A stretch of 64,000 nucleotides of DNA from Prochilodus magdalenae (Eukaryota > Chordata > Actinopteri > Characiformes > Prochilodontidae). Shown piece after piece: positions 35,501 to 47,500 of this stretch. The notes below the pieces were generated by a model that was given only the letters and a program-made list of their open reading frames with translations, had not been told where the DNA came from and did not search any database. Position 1 is the stretch's first letter. Every line of letters begins with the position of its first letter. The stretch is from positions 1 to 64,000 of the forward strand of contig JAMWET010003567.1 of NCBI GenBank assembly GCA_024036415.1, given 5' to 3'. Both the position numbers and the translations under genes were made by a program.

Positions 35501-38500
35501 TACAAAAGCACTGCTAGTATTTGAATGCCTTTTCTCATTTACTAGGTCTTACTGGGCCTCTCTTGGTGTCACATGTATCGCCTTTATCATCTCCAAGTGT
35601 ACTGTACTCACCCCCAGCACTCTTAGCCTACTGTACTGAGTACTCAGCTCCAGCACACACAGGTCTCTCTCTTACTGCTCACACCTCTCTAAATACCACT
35701 ACTATTATTATTACTGAGAGCTAAGATTTAGAGGGACAGATTAGTAGAAATGAAATACAACATACACATGAAACTACATTTTACTTAGTGTAGAATAAGC
35801 TTAGCTTAGAATGGACCCTTCATAATCTACACAGGAGTTGGTCTTCTTCCAATAGAGGCCACCATGTAAAGCCACAAGTGTTGCTACAGTAGTGGACGAA
35901 CCACAGACTGGCTGTAAAGAGTGGCACTCGCATGTTTACCGTGAGGTGGCAGCTTGAATTTGGTGGCACCAAAGCATTATTGCTTTGTCGAAATGTCCCA
36001 CCATAGTGCATGTATAGGTAGCTCTGTGCCTAAAACTGCATCATGCAGGTAAGATTATTATTCACCAGTTTCTTGTTCGTGTTTTCAAATTCCGCCTTAA
36101 ATGGTTCAGCAGTGCAGGGCATTTTGGCTCTGGCTTTCCGCTTCCTCTTAGCAGTTTCTTGGTGTTGTTTTTTTTTTTTTTAAGTTGTGATCTAATACAG
36201 CTGACAAGGCTAGGCTGCTCATTTCTATGTTCATTACAACGGTGTTCGCTCACACAGCTGCACCAATACACAGCTGCCCTTGCTTAAACACTGTATGAGC
36301 ATGAGAGTTTGATTGATGCTCTGGAGGCGGTACAGCATCACCATCAATCTATTCATCTGGCACACAAGGCACACCATAGCGCATGTATTGGTAGCTCTGT
36401 GCATAAAACTGCATTAAGCAGGTAAGATTATTATTCGTGTTCATTCGTGTTTTCCAGTTTCTTGTTGGCATCTTTCCAGCAGAGCTGGTCAATGTCTTTA
36501 TTAATTTTTTTTTACCAGCATTAAATAAATACTTTGAATGTTTTGATCAGCTGAGTCTAAAATGATTCAACATTAAAAACACAATCCAATCTTTGAAACA
36601 CTTTACTATAAAACACTATTACTATGAGTTACTGTGTAGCTCTAATGACATGAGCATGGTAGCTAGGTAAAACTGCTCAATGAATAAAATCATTTGCTAG
36701 AACTTCGGACCGGGATCAGCATGTTGTGTTGTGAATAATCTGAGAGCCTGAATTTTGACAAAACGCTTGTAGAGGCACTGAGGCAACGGCAGAAATTGAT
36801 GGCCACCATAGCTTTTCAGGGAAGGGAGGGGTGGGTGATGGGGTTAGAAGGGGGTCAACCTCTCTACTAGAGGCTTACACACCGCTCCTTTACTGCTGTT
36901 TCCAAACGATCTCTGATTTAAAGAGCTCTCCACTACGGCACCTCACAAAAAAAAAACCAATCTGGGTTAATTAAGCACTCTTTCCAAATTCAGTGTGAGT
37001 GGGAGGGCTAACCTGCAGGCTGGATATATGTAAATATGATGGTTTGCGTTTAGCAGCTTAGTGGTGGTTTGTTATGGTTTGTTCCCATATATGATATTTA
37101 CATGCTGCATCTCTGTTATTTAAAAAAAGCAGCATGGGAAATTGATGTTTCTATGGCATGAACCCTTTAGGTTTTGCAGTGCTGCCCTATTTTCAGGCTA
37201 GATTAGTGACAGAATCAGATCAAACTCTCTCTTTTTTCTCAGTATTGGATTTACGCCCTCTCTATCTGCAACATTAAAGGCCGTCTCAAGAGGTACGCCA
37301 CGGCACATCCAATTTGGCATCCGTATAAGAAGAAGGGAAACACGTAAGCCAGTGCAGTGACAGTGAGTGGTCAGTAGATGTCCCTGTTGGTATTCTGAAG
37401 GCCTAACTCACTCAGTACTGCAGTTGCACTCCACACAAAACCCTCACACTCTTTAGATTAAGCTAAAGCACTGCTACGCTTAAACTTTAGTAGCTCAAAT
37501 ATCCTTCTAACCTGGAAGTACAGTATAGTATTAATATGTAATTGAGAAACACAAAACAGAATGATAAGTATGGTAAATAACAGATACAGATCTGAGCTGT
37601 AGGAAACCTGGGGAGGTGTTTGAGTTTGTAAGAACAGATCATACTCATCCAGAAACTCACAAACACATTACATAAAACAGCATAGAAACAATGGGGCACC
37701 ATGGAGCGCTTCTAACAATGGCCATTATTCTCTCTCTACTGTGAGTCAGGCTGGGGTCATATGTCTATCTGCACTTCTGAACACAGAAGCCAGTTTGTAC
37801 AGATCTAGCAATTACTTCAATCTCCTGTTTCTACAGCTGTCCAGATAACTGTTCCTGGGTGTTAACACAACATCATACGCCATATTCATGAAATCCATTT
37901 TTTGCTTCAATGCTCATGGCATACAGTTCTTAAATAACTATGCCTTCCTGTAATTCTGCTAGATGAGTAAGAAGAAGTGGTCTAGTGGTCTAGAGCACAA
38001 ACTATTTTAGCAAGCTATTTTGACTATTCCAGTTAAAAAGGCTTTGAGTAAGAAGATGTCTCAACAACAGGTTACTGTGGCAAAAAGGTCACATGACATC
38101 TTAAATTATACTTGGTCTGAAATTAAGCATTAATAAGCAAGCTTCATCTATAAATACCGACTGTAGTCCATCTGTATATCCTCAACTTCCACCCTGTTCT
38201 TAAATGATAGGACCACAGGACCACCAGTAAGCAGGTATTATTAAGGTGGATCGTTATTAGCACCGCAGTGACACTGACATGTTGGTGGTGTGTTAGTGTG
38301 TGTTGTGCTGGTGTAAGTGGATCAGACACAGCAGTGCACTGGAGCTCTTAAACACCCAGGTTTAATTGTCCACCAATCAAAACTATCCAGCCCAAACAGC
38401 ATCCCCTGACCACCGATAAAGGACTAGAGGATGGCCAACACAAACTGCGCTGCACAGATGAGCTGATCTTTACATCTATAATGTGGACCAGCAAGGTAGG

Positions 38501-41500
38501 TGTGTCTAATAAAGTGGGCAGTGAGTGGACACAGTGTTTAAAAACCCCACTGCAGTACTGAGAATGATCTACCAACCAAACCTGCTCTGTGGTGGTCCTG
38601 TGGGGGTCCTGATCATCTGAAGAATAGCGTAAAAGGGGATTTCCCAAAGTATATAGAAAATCCGACGGGGTACAGTCTGTGACACAGAGTGTAAACATAA
38701 GGTTAGGTATACATAATAATGTCCAACGGTTATACAAGTTATACCTCCAGCGTCCACCAGCCAGCGTTTGCGGTCCCCTCGCGTGTCCATCTCGCTGATC
38801 ACAGCCACCAACTCCCCCTTGTTCAGGGTGAGGTCCAGGTCACGGGTGGCGACCACCGGTCCAGTCAGCTGGTAGATCTTCTCAGAGCTGTACCTGTCCA
38901 TTAGAGCTTTCAGGCGCTTCTCACACACGGAGCTGAGGGCCTGTCAAAACATACACATGAATTAAGTCTATGTGAGGTTTATGAATGATGACAGCGTCAC
39001 AGCTACTCATTTACTCAAAACCAAACGATATCTAAGCATGATTATAATTATAATCTACTGCTGTGGACATCAGCTGTCTACTACAGACACTCCATTACTG
39101 TGGTTAAAGTGTGCACAGGCAAAATGTGTCATACAGTATGTTCTAATTATTGTTATTGACACTGAACAGTCAGTCCTATGAGGTCTCGACAGGCCAAATC
39201 AAGCTGGGACGAGAAAATAATCTGAATTATGTCAAACTGTAACACAGCAAAGCTTACTTCACTACTCCAGCAATTTCGATGCTTGCAAACGTTCAACCAA
39301 GAAATGAGGAAGCAATCATCTTTTAGGCCACACATCCAATCAAGCTCTATGTAACATCATTCCTACGGAGCCCTTGTTTTTTGATCATCCACGGCTTGCT
39401 CACAAAGACATCAGTGCGAAGACGTCAGCGACAGCAGCACACAGTAGGCATTGATTAGGACCTGTGCCCAGATATAGCTAAACCAGTCAGACGAAACTCA
39501 TCTGTCAAAGTCTGCCTGTTCAGCATTCTCATCAGCTGAAGTAATGGCCTCATGACTATCATCAGAAACCACAGACAGTGAAGTAACTGCACTTACAAAA
39601 TAAGAGAGGGCTACTCTTATGAATTATGACAACACTGTCACGGCTACTTATTTCGCCAAAACAGAATGTATGGATTATAGCCCTTTTAAAAAAACAGCCT
39701 TTATTATGTTGCCTATGGCACGCAGCCGGGCAATGGGCTTTTCCTTTCATATTTAGAGTGGTAGCACAAATAGAAGACAGCTGTCTGCTTCCAGCTGTAA
39801 TACAGTATGCCCAGTCATAAAATGTGTGCCTTGGAAAACAGGACCTTTAATGAGCAGACTCATCCAAAACGCATGACCCAACTGTGGACTCATTTAAGGT
39901 GAATGGCTGCACTGAATAAACGTTCCCTATTCCTCCATGGCTCACAAGCTCCGTAACAACTCGAGGGTGGACAAACTGTTGCCTAGCAGCTCGTCTCCAC
40001 CCAGCAGTGGACAATGGCCAGCCTGTGTCCAGACGGACCTGCACAATGGGCGCGTTGAGCTCGTCCTGAACACTCTGACACAGCGCCTCCAGCCTCCTGG
40101 CTTCCTCCAGCACCGAGCCTTCCGCCCACTCCCAGAATGCGCTGCTGTCCAGATAGCTGTGTGGGAGCTGTAGGGAGACAGAGAGAAGCACATAAACAAC
40201 ATCTGCACACAACAGCTAAATTAGGTTCCACTTTTCCATCGCAATAGCAAGTTTGTAACAACGCAGATCATCATGGAGTCAACAAATACCCGGTAAATCA
40301 TAGGCTGTTAAAACGGTGCAGTAAAAGGCACTGCCAGCTCATTAACCACTAACTGTAACAGGACCCAAAACAAAGACTGTTTGTTTCACCAACAGCTGAT
40401 TATGGGAATAAGCTGTCCCATGCTGCACCTAAATGCTATTACAGAACACCAGGAGTGCCCAACTCCAAGCTGAGCACAGCTGGGACTGTTTTCAGTTCTG
40501 TAGCACATTTGTTAGGAACTAGGTGTGTTACCAGGATGAACTCTGGCCCTTCAAAACCATAGTTAGAAATTTCCTTATGCAAGCTCAGCATTTTCTAATC
40601 AGCCCTCAAGACACCCAGGCCTATTTAATGTTCTGCTCTCTCCCAGCACCTTAATCAGTAACTGAGTATCCGGTATAAGCTAAATCTCAAAGCAAGCATG
40701 CGGCTGAGGAAGGCTCCATTTCCTGGCTGTTAGGTTACTGAAGCCTGTCCCGTTAGTAGGATCCTCCAAAAAAATGTCCTTTGATAATGAAAATTTGATG
40801 GACGTCTACAAGACTTTCAGTCACCCAGAAAAATGTCTGAAAACAGCAGAAACAGCTGTAAATTTATAAAGAAATTATTATTTTTTTACTTGTTACAGTC
40901 TGTCTACACCATCCTGAATATGTATGAATGAATTCTGAGGAACAGCCTTAATATACCAGTCACAGAAATGTCCCATCATGACTGCATCCTTCACAGACTG
41001 ATCATTTCCTGCAGATAAGCTCTTTAATGTAGGGGTCCCCTGGGGGAACAATATGGCTTCCTGTGGTAAGCTAAAGACCAAAAATGGGAAAGCAATTCGC
41101 AAACAAATAAAGTAGCTGGGTTTCAAAGTGTGCTAGGTTAATTTTCTGAAGAGCCAAATCCAACATGCTCATGGGCTTTAATAGTCCAGCATGCACCGTA
41201 TGCTGAGGTGGCCAGAACTATTGTGAGTTTGAAGGGGTGCTTTAACTGTCTGTCTATCTTCGTTTCTGTACCTACACCATTCAGTACGGGTTTGTTAATT
41301 AGGACACATGCTAAACAGCTTGCTTTGCACCTTTCCATTGACTATTTGCACACATTACAAAGTGATAAAGTAAAACAGTGTATACACATGACTGTTTGCC
41401 AAAGCGTTTTACAGGTAATGACATCATTTCCTGAAAAAAATACTGTTTTGGTCAATAAAATGTGCTGCCATGTAATTGTGTTATTTTGGGGTTTTTTTTT

Positions 41501-44500
41501 TGGACCATTTTCTGGAACACTACATCGCACCTTCCTGTTAGTGGAGTATACAGGAGCTAGTAAATATGATATCCTGATAGCCAGTGCATTCAGTGCTGTG
41601 TTTTGTGGGACTGATTTTGTGCAACACTGTTTTGTGATCACTTTCTGCACATCATACAAAAACAGTCATCACATGACCCTTTCTGTCAAGGTTGTTGGTT
41701 CTTAGCCATGTGAGCTGACAACACTAGCTAGACTATACAGTGACAGAAGTCCGGATTAAAAAACACAGTACAGATGTGCTGGGAGCTCACATAGAGAAAT
41801 AACATAGACTGAGTGACACTTTGTACATCTTCTCACCTGATGAGTAAAACTGGTCGCGAGTTGCTCCATGTCCGCAGCCAGGTCTTTCTGCAGGCAGCTA
41901 AAAGCACCTAGCGTGGCCCAGAGCAACTGGAAGGCTTTTCCATTGAACTGAGGCAGCTCAGTCAACAGCAGCGTGTTCATGGTTTTGTAGGTGTTGGCCA
42001 CGGCCTGTTCATCGTAGCTCAGGTTGCTTTTCTCTTCAATCATCTCAAAATCCAGCCGCTTGTCCTGCCGCTTGCGGATCAGGTTGCGCGGACCGGTCAT
42101 TAGCTCCCGCAGAGAGCAGAGGGGTTTGAAGACTAGGGTCTTCAGACGGGTCTCCTGCAGGAGGGGGTTTGGGTAAGAGGTGGTATGAACGGGGTAGTAG
42201 ATAACTGGGAAAAGGTTGGCTTGTTATGTCGTGTCTACATACAGTTTAGGTATAGACGTATCTGTTAAATAACTCGATTAGCTAAAATTCCTTCGGGATC
42301 AATAAAGTAATCTATCCATCATCACTAAACTATCTGCCCTGGGGTGCAAGCGTGCAGGCAGCTCACTTGTACTGTGAATGAATGTACTGAAAGAGTATTT
42401 GTAGAGCTGTTACATGTTTCATCAGCATGAGTGTTGGTGTGAATCAGTCAGTAAACTGTTCCGAAAGAAGAAATGAGTAACAAGACACGCCTCAAACTCA
42501 TTTCTCGTAAGTGCCTTACATTATCCACTTACATATGCAGGGTATATCCACTGTCGGAGTGCTACAGCGATTTCCTTTGAGAACAGGGCCGCCTTCTCGC
42601 CCTCCAGGTCCAAGTCAGCCTCCTCTGGCCTGCAGCTGAGGAACCGCTGTAACAAAAACAGACATTTACAGCCCAGAACACTTGATACACACTCCATCAG
42701 TGCACAGCTGTGACCTACGCTTTAACATCACTGCATTTTCCAGATTGGTCTGTCCTGGGGTGACCCACATATTGATTTTCCTCGAGCTTACCAGCTGAAA
42801 TAGCAATGGAAACTGACCAAGAAAAGCTAAAGCGCACAAACGCCTGGTTTCAGTGAGAAATTATGGAAAATGTAGCCCAGATGGCCAAAAGCAGAAGGAC
42901 TACTTCATCAGTGTACCCGCAGGTGGCTGAGGTAGGCCTCCATGTTGTCATGAAGCTCTATGATGCTCTTTTCCAGAACACAGAAGAAGCCAACAAGGGC
43001 GTCAAACTCTTCATCCTTTACCTACAATCGAAACAGAAAGAAAAGGAGTGTTAGTGATCCATTCCAAACGTAAACAGTAACTGTCCTTCACGGAAATTGT
43101 GCTTTCCTAGTCTTGGACTTGGTAAATCCATTATCAATATTTTTTAATGGCAAACAAATATCATTATGAGCTACAGAAAAGATTTTCACACAATGCTTTT
43201 CAAAACAGCTGAATGACCTCGTGCCATAGTTCATGCGGCACACACGCCTGAATGCCAAGCAGCTTGTGTGCACAACACAATAGAGGCCTCCCTGTTTAAA
43301 GATTAAGCCCCTTTTCAGAACGTAATCATAGTTTATGACAGGTGACTTAGGTAAATAAGGCCTTACCTTTGGTACCATTCCAGTCTCATGCTTAATGAAC
43401 TGACTCAGCCTGGCTGTCTTCTTGGCAATGCTGTGGCCACTCAGCCGGTTGATCTTGTCTTTAATTGTCAGGTTTTCTGTTTTCTTATACTTATCGGCTG
43501 TATAAATAGGCGAGACATGTAAAAATATATACGTCAGTAACAACATTTAATGAATGATCTTTCCTCCCTTTAAATGTCCCCTATAATCAATAGCAAGCCA
43601 TTAAGGGTTTACATAAACACACTGCTTTGGCAAGTTGCCTAAACTCAGGCCATGTTCTCACCCACTTCACGGAAGCGCTTGTACTCATTGATCCTGCAGT
43701 TCAGCTGGACAGCGGTGTGGGCAGTTTGCTCCAGTAGGCCATAGGCAGGGTGTTGACTGTCTGTGTGCTTCTGAATGGTCTGTAGGAGCAGAGGGTAGCG
43801 GGCAATTCTCTGTACAGGCATTACCAAGAAAAAGCTCAGAGTGGAGGCATTCACTTCTGGCCTGAGAGAAAGAGAGAGAGGAAACATAAACTTCAGGTCA
43901 CATGTCACATATTCACCTATGAGGAACAAAAGGTTTCTGTATGCGCTGCATAGTGCTGTCCTCATCGGACTTTTTCATTATTACTTGATAGTTTTACAGT
44001 CAGCTCACAATGAACGTCTGATGTGAATATTTAGGGGTTTGGAACCAAAGAGACATGCACATATCGTTGCTGTCCAACGAAAAACATGTATCTCCATTTT
44101 TGTTGATTTTTACTTTTATGCCTCATTTGATCACATAAGCTGCCATTTACACTGTGTGAAAATTTCCTGAAGAATGGACTGACAGAAATGGCCTAAAACT
44201 GCTTGGAAAGACGTCTGGTTCCATTGACTTCCATTCAAATTAATGAGGTTTTTGGCCTCTCCTGTAAAGTTGCCATTTTGGAGATACCTGTTTTTCTTTG
44301 GACAGCAACGATATACATGTTGCCGACAGGAATGAAACTTGGTGGGTAGGTTTGACATCGTGAGACATGCTAATGATTCAAGTTTCATGCTCGGCTGAAC
44401 ATGTGAGGATGGGCCTTATCCCTGTACCTGACTGACCCAACAGCCACAGCTATAGACATTCAGCCAGCAGTGATGTCCTCCATGAGTCATTCAGTTAGTG

Positions 44501-47500
44501 CCAGCACCATTGGCAGACAGCTGCACAGCGCAGGTCCATATACACACAGTCTATGACAACTGCCTTTAACACCTCGTCAACATCGCCAAAGCCAATGGAC
44601 AGTATGCATCCCCCAGCAGCGCATGCAGTCTACATAATACATATACTCTACATGCAGTTTAGTCTTTGAAATCTTATATAGTGAAGCAAGTATGCCACCA
44701 GAAAACCAGTAAGGGAGCTGTAGGTACGGGCCCACATTCCTGCATTTTGACTTTCATGTTATACTGGATTCCTAATGTTTCTGCTAATTAAGCGTGAAGC
44801 CTCCTGCCAAATAGCTTAGGGCACAATGCCAGTGCGTGGCCCTTTAAAACATAAAGGCATGTCCATCACAGACGTACCAATAATCAGCTAGACCATAACT
44901 CCAGGAAAAAGATCTAAACTGTAACTCACGCTGAGGACTTGATTACTTTCACCATCTCCACCCAGAGAACCTCCTTCTGTTTGTAGCCATTCTCTATTGC
45001 TGTGATGTTATTGTAGTTGGCTAAATACTCCTTGTATGCCATCTCTATGTCTCGTGACATGTTCAGGAAAGATGTACCTAGAAAAAAGACAAAGAAAAAA
45101 AGAGACAGCATTCACTACAGTATTCAGTCAGAGATGGCTGGCATCAGCAACCTTATGATTTTAATCTGAAAGCCCCTCGGACTAATGGGATCCTAAAAAA
45201 TGATCTTCATTTTATACCATCCACATGTACAGGGGTTGGACAATGAAACTGAAACACCTGGTTTTAGACCACAATCATTTATTAGTATGGTGTAGGGCCT
45301 CCTTTTGCGGCCAATACAGCGTCAGAGTCCTGCACAGTGGTCAGAGGGATTTTAAGCCATTCTTCTTGCAGGATAGTGGCCAGGTCACTACGTGATGCTG
45401 GTGGAGGTTTGTCCTTCTTGGTGGTATGCTGACATTACCCTGGATACCGTGGCTCTTGATACATCACAAAGACTTGCTGTCTTGGTCACAGATGCGCCAG
45501 CAAGACGTCACCAACAATCTGTCCTCTTTTGAACTCGGGTATGTCTCCCATAATGCTGTGTGCATTGCAGTATGTTGAGCAGAACTGTGCTCTTACCTGC
45601 TAACTGAACCTTCACACTCTGCTCTTACTGGTGCAATGTGCAATTAATGAAGATTGGCCACCAGGCTGGTCCAATTTAGCCACGAGACCTGCCACACCAA
45701 AATGACAGGTGTTTCAGTTTCATTGTCCAACCCCTGCACGTCTGCAACAGTGCTCAGAGTGTAATAGGCATGCAATTACTTTGCTCTAAATTTACATTGA
45801 TGACAACTTTCATTTCAACCCACATACTCAACTAAGAACAGCTTTGGATTAGGCAAATTCCTGTCAGTTCAGTGTTTTCCGCACTGTAACAACAAGTTTC
45901 CAATTCTGATGTAACTTGGCCACGTGTAGTGGTATTGTCGCATCATCACATAGCAGCTTCATGAGTGCGCCAGCTAAATTAGCTTTGGTACAGTGCGATG
46001 GAATGTGTAAGCTAACCCTGGTCACAACAGGTGTGAATTTAAAGGAATTTAAACCTGAAGTTCCAGCTGGCACTAAAATATTTACAGACTGCTTCCAGGA
46101 ATCTACAACCTGCAGACCGCATACGCACTCACACAAGGACGCACTCAGAGGAACCTGATTTTCCAGTTCAGCCTGTAATACTTACAGAGGGTTTCAAGAT
46201 ACTGAGGATCACTCAGCTGCATTTGCGTCTGGTCAATCAGGCTCAGGAGTCTTCCGGACACGTCCATCACCTCGTCTATGTTCTGGAACATCCCATCCAG
46301 ATTTGCTGGGGGTGGCTAGATGGGGGGAAAGGAATATGTGACTAATTACACTAGTGTTAATTCCTATAGGCTCTTAGTCGCTGTATGATAGCAATGAGGT
46401 ACCAGACACTTCAGAGTGATACTCAATTCACATAAGCTCTATCTATATGTATGCTGACAGTTGCCTGAAATGGTCAAACACCGTGGATGAGTTACAGACA
46501 TGGCAGGGTAGCAGTTGTTTCGTTTTAGTGCTTGGTTTAGATGCGATATAAGCTCAGTTACCGGTCTTGAAATGTTATAGAGGAGCAAAGTTTTCAGCTT
46601 TTCTAGCATCTACTCAAAGAATGGTTTAATCACTCCATATCTTTACTTTCTCCTGGAAAGTTAAGGATCTGTTTTATTGATATATGATGTTATGGCACCC
46701 CTGAACAATGGATAATCAAAGTTGTGAAACTCACGAGTTGTGTTCAGCTGTGTAATGTTTCTTTGGCCAAGTTTTCCCTAATGACTGTTCACAGACTTAC
46801 TCAACACTGAAGTGTTTAAACCAACCTAAACAGCACTGCACAACCTGCACGCATTAATCATCACACATCTGTATGACATACTTTTAGAAAAACGATGACT
46901 AAGACGCTATTAGGGATGTGTATCAAGAACCGGTACTAAAACGGTATCAGTTCCTGACTGACCATTAGCGAAATATCATTCAGCTCGTGGACAAATGGTG
47001 CTGCTATTGGTGTTCATACAACACTGATTCATTCTACATTTTAAAAATGCCTGGTGCCAGGCTGGAACAGTGGAAGGGGCACTCTGCTTTGTGTCCTGAA
47101 AGCTATGGAATGCCTTTGACTACACTAACCATTTTGAACAATGTTCTGCACTCTCCGGTCGTTGCTGAAAGGGGAAGCTAGATACAGCAATAAAGCGGTG
47201 GCTGCGGTTAAAGGGGGCAACACTGGCAACCACATGAAACACTTACAAATACAACACTGTATGAACCATTTAAAGAATAACCAGGACATTCTGATGACCT
47301 AAATCAGTTTATCAGGAAGGAAAGAGTGGCATTAAGTTGAGTCTGTCAGCTGCCCTGGGCCGGATGCTGTCATCTCCCCAGACAGAACAGCTGGGGTTTG
47401 CTTTCCTGGCCAGGCAGCCAAGGTTGTTTTTCTGTAAAGCTTGGAAGTTCACCCAGTGTCTGAGCTGGTTTCCTCTGGGTGGTTTGTTTTCATCCCACTG

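Noticed and set aside
41208..41705. 165-codon plus-strand frame and its minus counterpart
   Set aside because: Lies in an arhgef37 intron, no recognisable domain, and both strands are open by chance.
46186..46307. Alternative exon 3 acceptor at CCCCCAG (exon beginning CAAATCTG)
   Set aside because: Would need a phase-1 junction, while exon 2 ends in phase 0 at its only sensible donor; the upstream TCTAG keeps frame.
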